This document shows, in pieces, positions 8,232 to 9,064 of a stretch of DNA of 9,064 nucleotides (position 1 is the stretch's first letter; the number at the start of each line of letters is the position of its first letter). The stretch covers positions 1 to 9,064 of the forward strand of contig JAATVP010000174.1 of NCBI GenBank assembly GCA_014523625.1. The letters are read 5' to 3'. Below the pieces are notes generated by a model that was given only the letters and a program-made list of their open reading frames with translations, was not told the DNA's origin and made no database searches. This DNA is from Nitrososphaerales archaeon TH5896 (GTDB lineage Archaea; Thermoproteota; Nitrososphaeria; Nitrososphaerales; Nitrososphaeraceae). The translations under genes were made by a program, and so were the position numbers.

Positions 8232-8287
8232 AGCTATCAAGGCACTAATAACCCCCTGCAAGGCAGGAAGTAACTTTCGCTACGGCC
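8232..8287 (-). repeat. Inverted repeat, right arm (inverted copy of tRNA-Thr leader and 5' end)
   Basis: Reverse complement of 7853-7908 with 54 of 56 identical. Read on the minus strand, it is a tRNA-Thr leader followed by GCCTTGATAGCT and then diverges, so it is a tRNA 5' fragment, not a second tRNA. It points toward the zinc-ribbon ORF. Confidence 0.95.
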
Positions 8288-8483
8288 AGGGGCTATCAGC
8301 ACTTTCTCTTCCATTTCACTTAAGCTTCAATAATGCATATTCCATTAATTTCAACATTTGAAAAATTAATGTACAGATCTCTTGGTCACAGAACAACAAA
8401 CGCGTGCATCAATGATCCAAAAGCAGAATCATGTATTAGAGCCGCGGGTTACTCTACTAAATTAGAAGAGGGATTGTCACTAA

Positions 8484-8753
8484 ATGACTCAAATACTGGT
8501 TCAAGAATCCCAAGAGGCTGTAGAAGATGCAAAAAAGATAACAGATTCATTATTCTAATACATTATAAGACTGGAAGAACGAATAGCAAGATTAGAAGCG
8601 AGATGACAAAGTGCTTTTATCCAAGGCTCAGACGTATTGAAAGCTATGTGGAATGTCCAGATTGCAGGAGACGCAGCTATAATACAGGAGATTATGAACA
8701 TTTGTCGATGCCACCGATTGAATTCTAAAAGGGGCTCCTGCTTATCGGTCTGA
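8484..8753 (+). pseudogene. Broken coiled-coil protein gene (two in-frame stops)
   Basis: The frame beginning ATG 8484 reads MTQILVQESQEAVEDAKKI..., then TAA (8556-8558), then YIIRLEERIARLEAR with clear heptad spacing, then TGA (8604-8606), then QSAFIQGSDVLKAMWNVQI and on to a stop at 8751. Codon pattern (purine first positions, alternating charged and hydrophobic residues) is protein-like in this frame across both stops, and each stop is one transition from a sense codon (CAA, CGA). No family is recognised. An uninterrupted 131-codon frame (8333-8728) overlaps it in another register and has CRRC and CPDC pairs; it may be the true gene, but it lacks recognisable structure and I consider it less likely. 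Confidence 0.45.
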
Positions 8754-8767
8754 TTACTCGTAGTTTA

Positions 8768-9034
8768 GTGGTTTCTAGTAGCGGTTCTGGCGGCGGCGGC
8801 GGCGGCGATGACAAGATAAAGAGTGGAGATGGAGACGATACAAACTTTGGAGATAATCGATTTGGTGACGGTGATGGCGGAGATGACAAAATAAAGAGTG
8901 GAGATGGAGATGATACCAATTCTGGTGGCACTGGCGCAGACAAGTTCAACTGTGGTAAGGGAACCGATACGGTAACAGATTTCAACGAAGCTGAGGGTGT
9001 TAGAGCAAACAAAAACTGTGAGAATGTCAGCTAA
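8768..9034 (+). CDS. Short RTX-like acidic Gly/Asp repeat protein, probably secreted; 5' end apparently frameshifted
   Basis: 88 codons from GTG 8768. Six consecutive GGC codons are followed by repeated GDDKIKSGDGDDTN units (two copies 75 bp apart), then GGTGADKFNCGKGTDTVTDFNEAEG, resembling hemolysin-type calcium-binding nonapeptides (GGxGxDxxx), and a closing Cys pair (CGKG...NCEN). This arrangement, including the DFNEAEG ending, resembles small secreted thaumarchaeal proteins. Upstream codons in the same frame read GLLLIGLITRSLVVSSSG, a typical signal-peptide core, but a TAA at 8726 precedes it with no start codon. A TTG at 8718 (LNSKRG) lies in another register and would join if the G-run at 8731-8734 had one more G. 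Intact function is doubtful unless the sequence is in error. Confidence 0.55.
   Translation: MVSSSGSGGGGGGDDKIKSGDGDDTNFGDNRFGDGDGGDDKIKSGDGDDTNSGGTGADKFNCGKGTDTVTDFNEAEGVRANKNCENVS
8807..8917 (+). repeat. Imperfect direct repeat within the RTX-like gene (36 bp, period 75 bp)
   Basis: GATGACAAGATAAAGAGTGG at 8807 recurs at 8882 with one change; over 36 bp there are three differences. It encodes DDKIKSGDGDDT twice, showing recent internal duplication of the calcium-binding unit. Confidence 0.85.
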
Positions 9035-9036
9035 CC

Positions 9037-9054
9037 TTTTTTTCTTTTTTTCTT
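9037..9054 (+). terminator. T-rich terminator after the RTX-like gene
   Basis: Two runs of seven T separated by a single C, ending CTT, immediately after the stop at 9034. This matches archaeal oligo-T termination and suggests the RTX-like unit was or is transcribed. Confidence 0.6.
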
Positions 9055-9064
9055 AGATAATATT

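Noticed and set aside
8232..8243. Second tRNA-Thr on the minus strand
   Set aside because: Only the first 12 nt match; the sequence then diverges and no cloverleaf can be drawn.
8021..8248. Plus-strand 75-codon frame starting TTG
   Set aside because: No recognisable motif; it overlaps the minus-strand frame with zinc-ribbon cysteines, and its KLYTVLT is a by-product of the palindrome.
7853..8287. CRISPR array or insertion sequence
   Set aside because: There is only one inverted pair, no regular spacers, no transposase and no target-site duplication directly at the edges.
8333..8728. 131-codon plus-strand frame with CRRC and CPDC
   Set aside because: The overlapping frame from 8484 has better coding character despite two stops; kept only as an alternative in that entry.

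Overview
The window comes from an ammonia-oxidising archaeon of the Thaumarchaeota (Nitrososphaeria), most likely soil group I.1b (Nitrososphaera or Nitrosocosmicus-like). This rests on clearly archaeal AmoA and AmoB plus the small AmoX protein, an archaeal tRNA-Leu with bulge-helix-bulge introns, TATA-type promoters set for leaderless or nearly leaderless transcripts, and T-rich termination tracts. The assignment is from recognised protein families and gene order; no database was searched.

Layout, left to right. (1) 2-472: the 3' end of serS (+). (2) 568-2422: an ammonia monooxygenase locus, with amoB on the minus strand diverging from amoX and amoA on the plus strand. Each gene has its own TATA-like element, and no amoC is present. 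(3) 2573-5531: a minus-strand pair encoding a 2-oxoacid:ferredoxin oxidoreductase (fused gamma-alpha subunit, then beta subunit, overlapping by 11 bp). A 47-residue Cys-rich protein gene too short for routine ORF calling (5594-5737) lies just upstream on the same strand. (4) 5872-7514: pdxS and pdxT with a 4-bp ATGA overlap, encoding the two subunits of PLP synthase. (5) 7480-7599: a minus-strand tRNA-Leu(UAA) with two predicted introns; its 3' end lies inside the pdxT reading frame. (6) 7853-8287: a 56-bp near-perfect inverted repeat. Its left arm carries the leader and first 12 nt of tRNA-Thr(GGU), its right arm carries an inverted copy of the same sequence, and a small zinc-ribbon ORF lies between them. 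(7) 8333-9064: an eroded region with a coiled-coil reading frame broken by two in-frame stops, followed by a short RTX-like acidic glycine-rich repeat protein whose signal peptide appears separated from a start codon by a frameshift.

The left 7 kb is core metabolism: ammonia oxidation, ferredoxin-linked 2-oxoacid chemistry, vitamin B6 synthesis and translation. The right 1.5 kb looks like a decaying accessory patch next to tRNA genes. The observations most worth following are the two-intron tRNA-Leu that converges into pdxT, the inverted repeat built from a tRNA-Thr 5' region (whose intact tRNA has C at the near-invariant T55), and two very small Cys-rich proteins.
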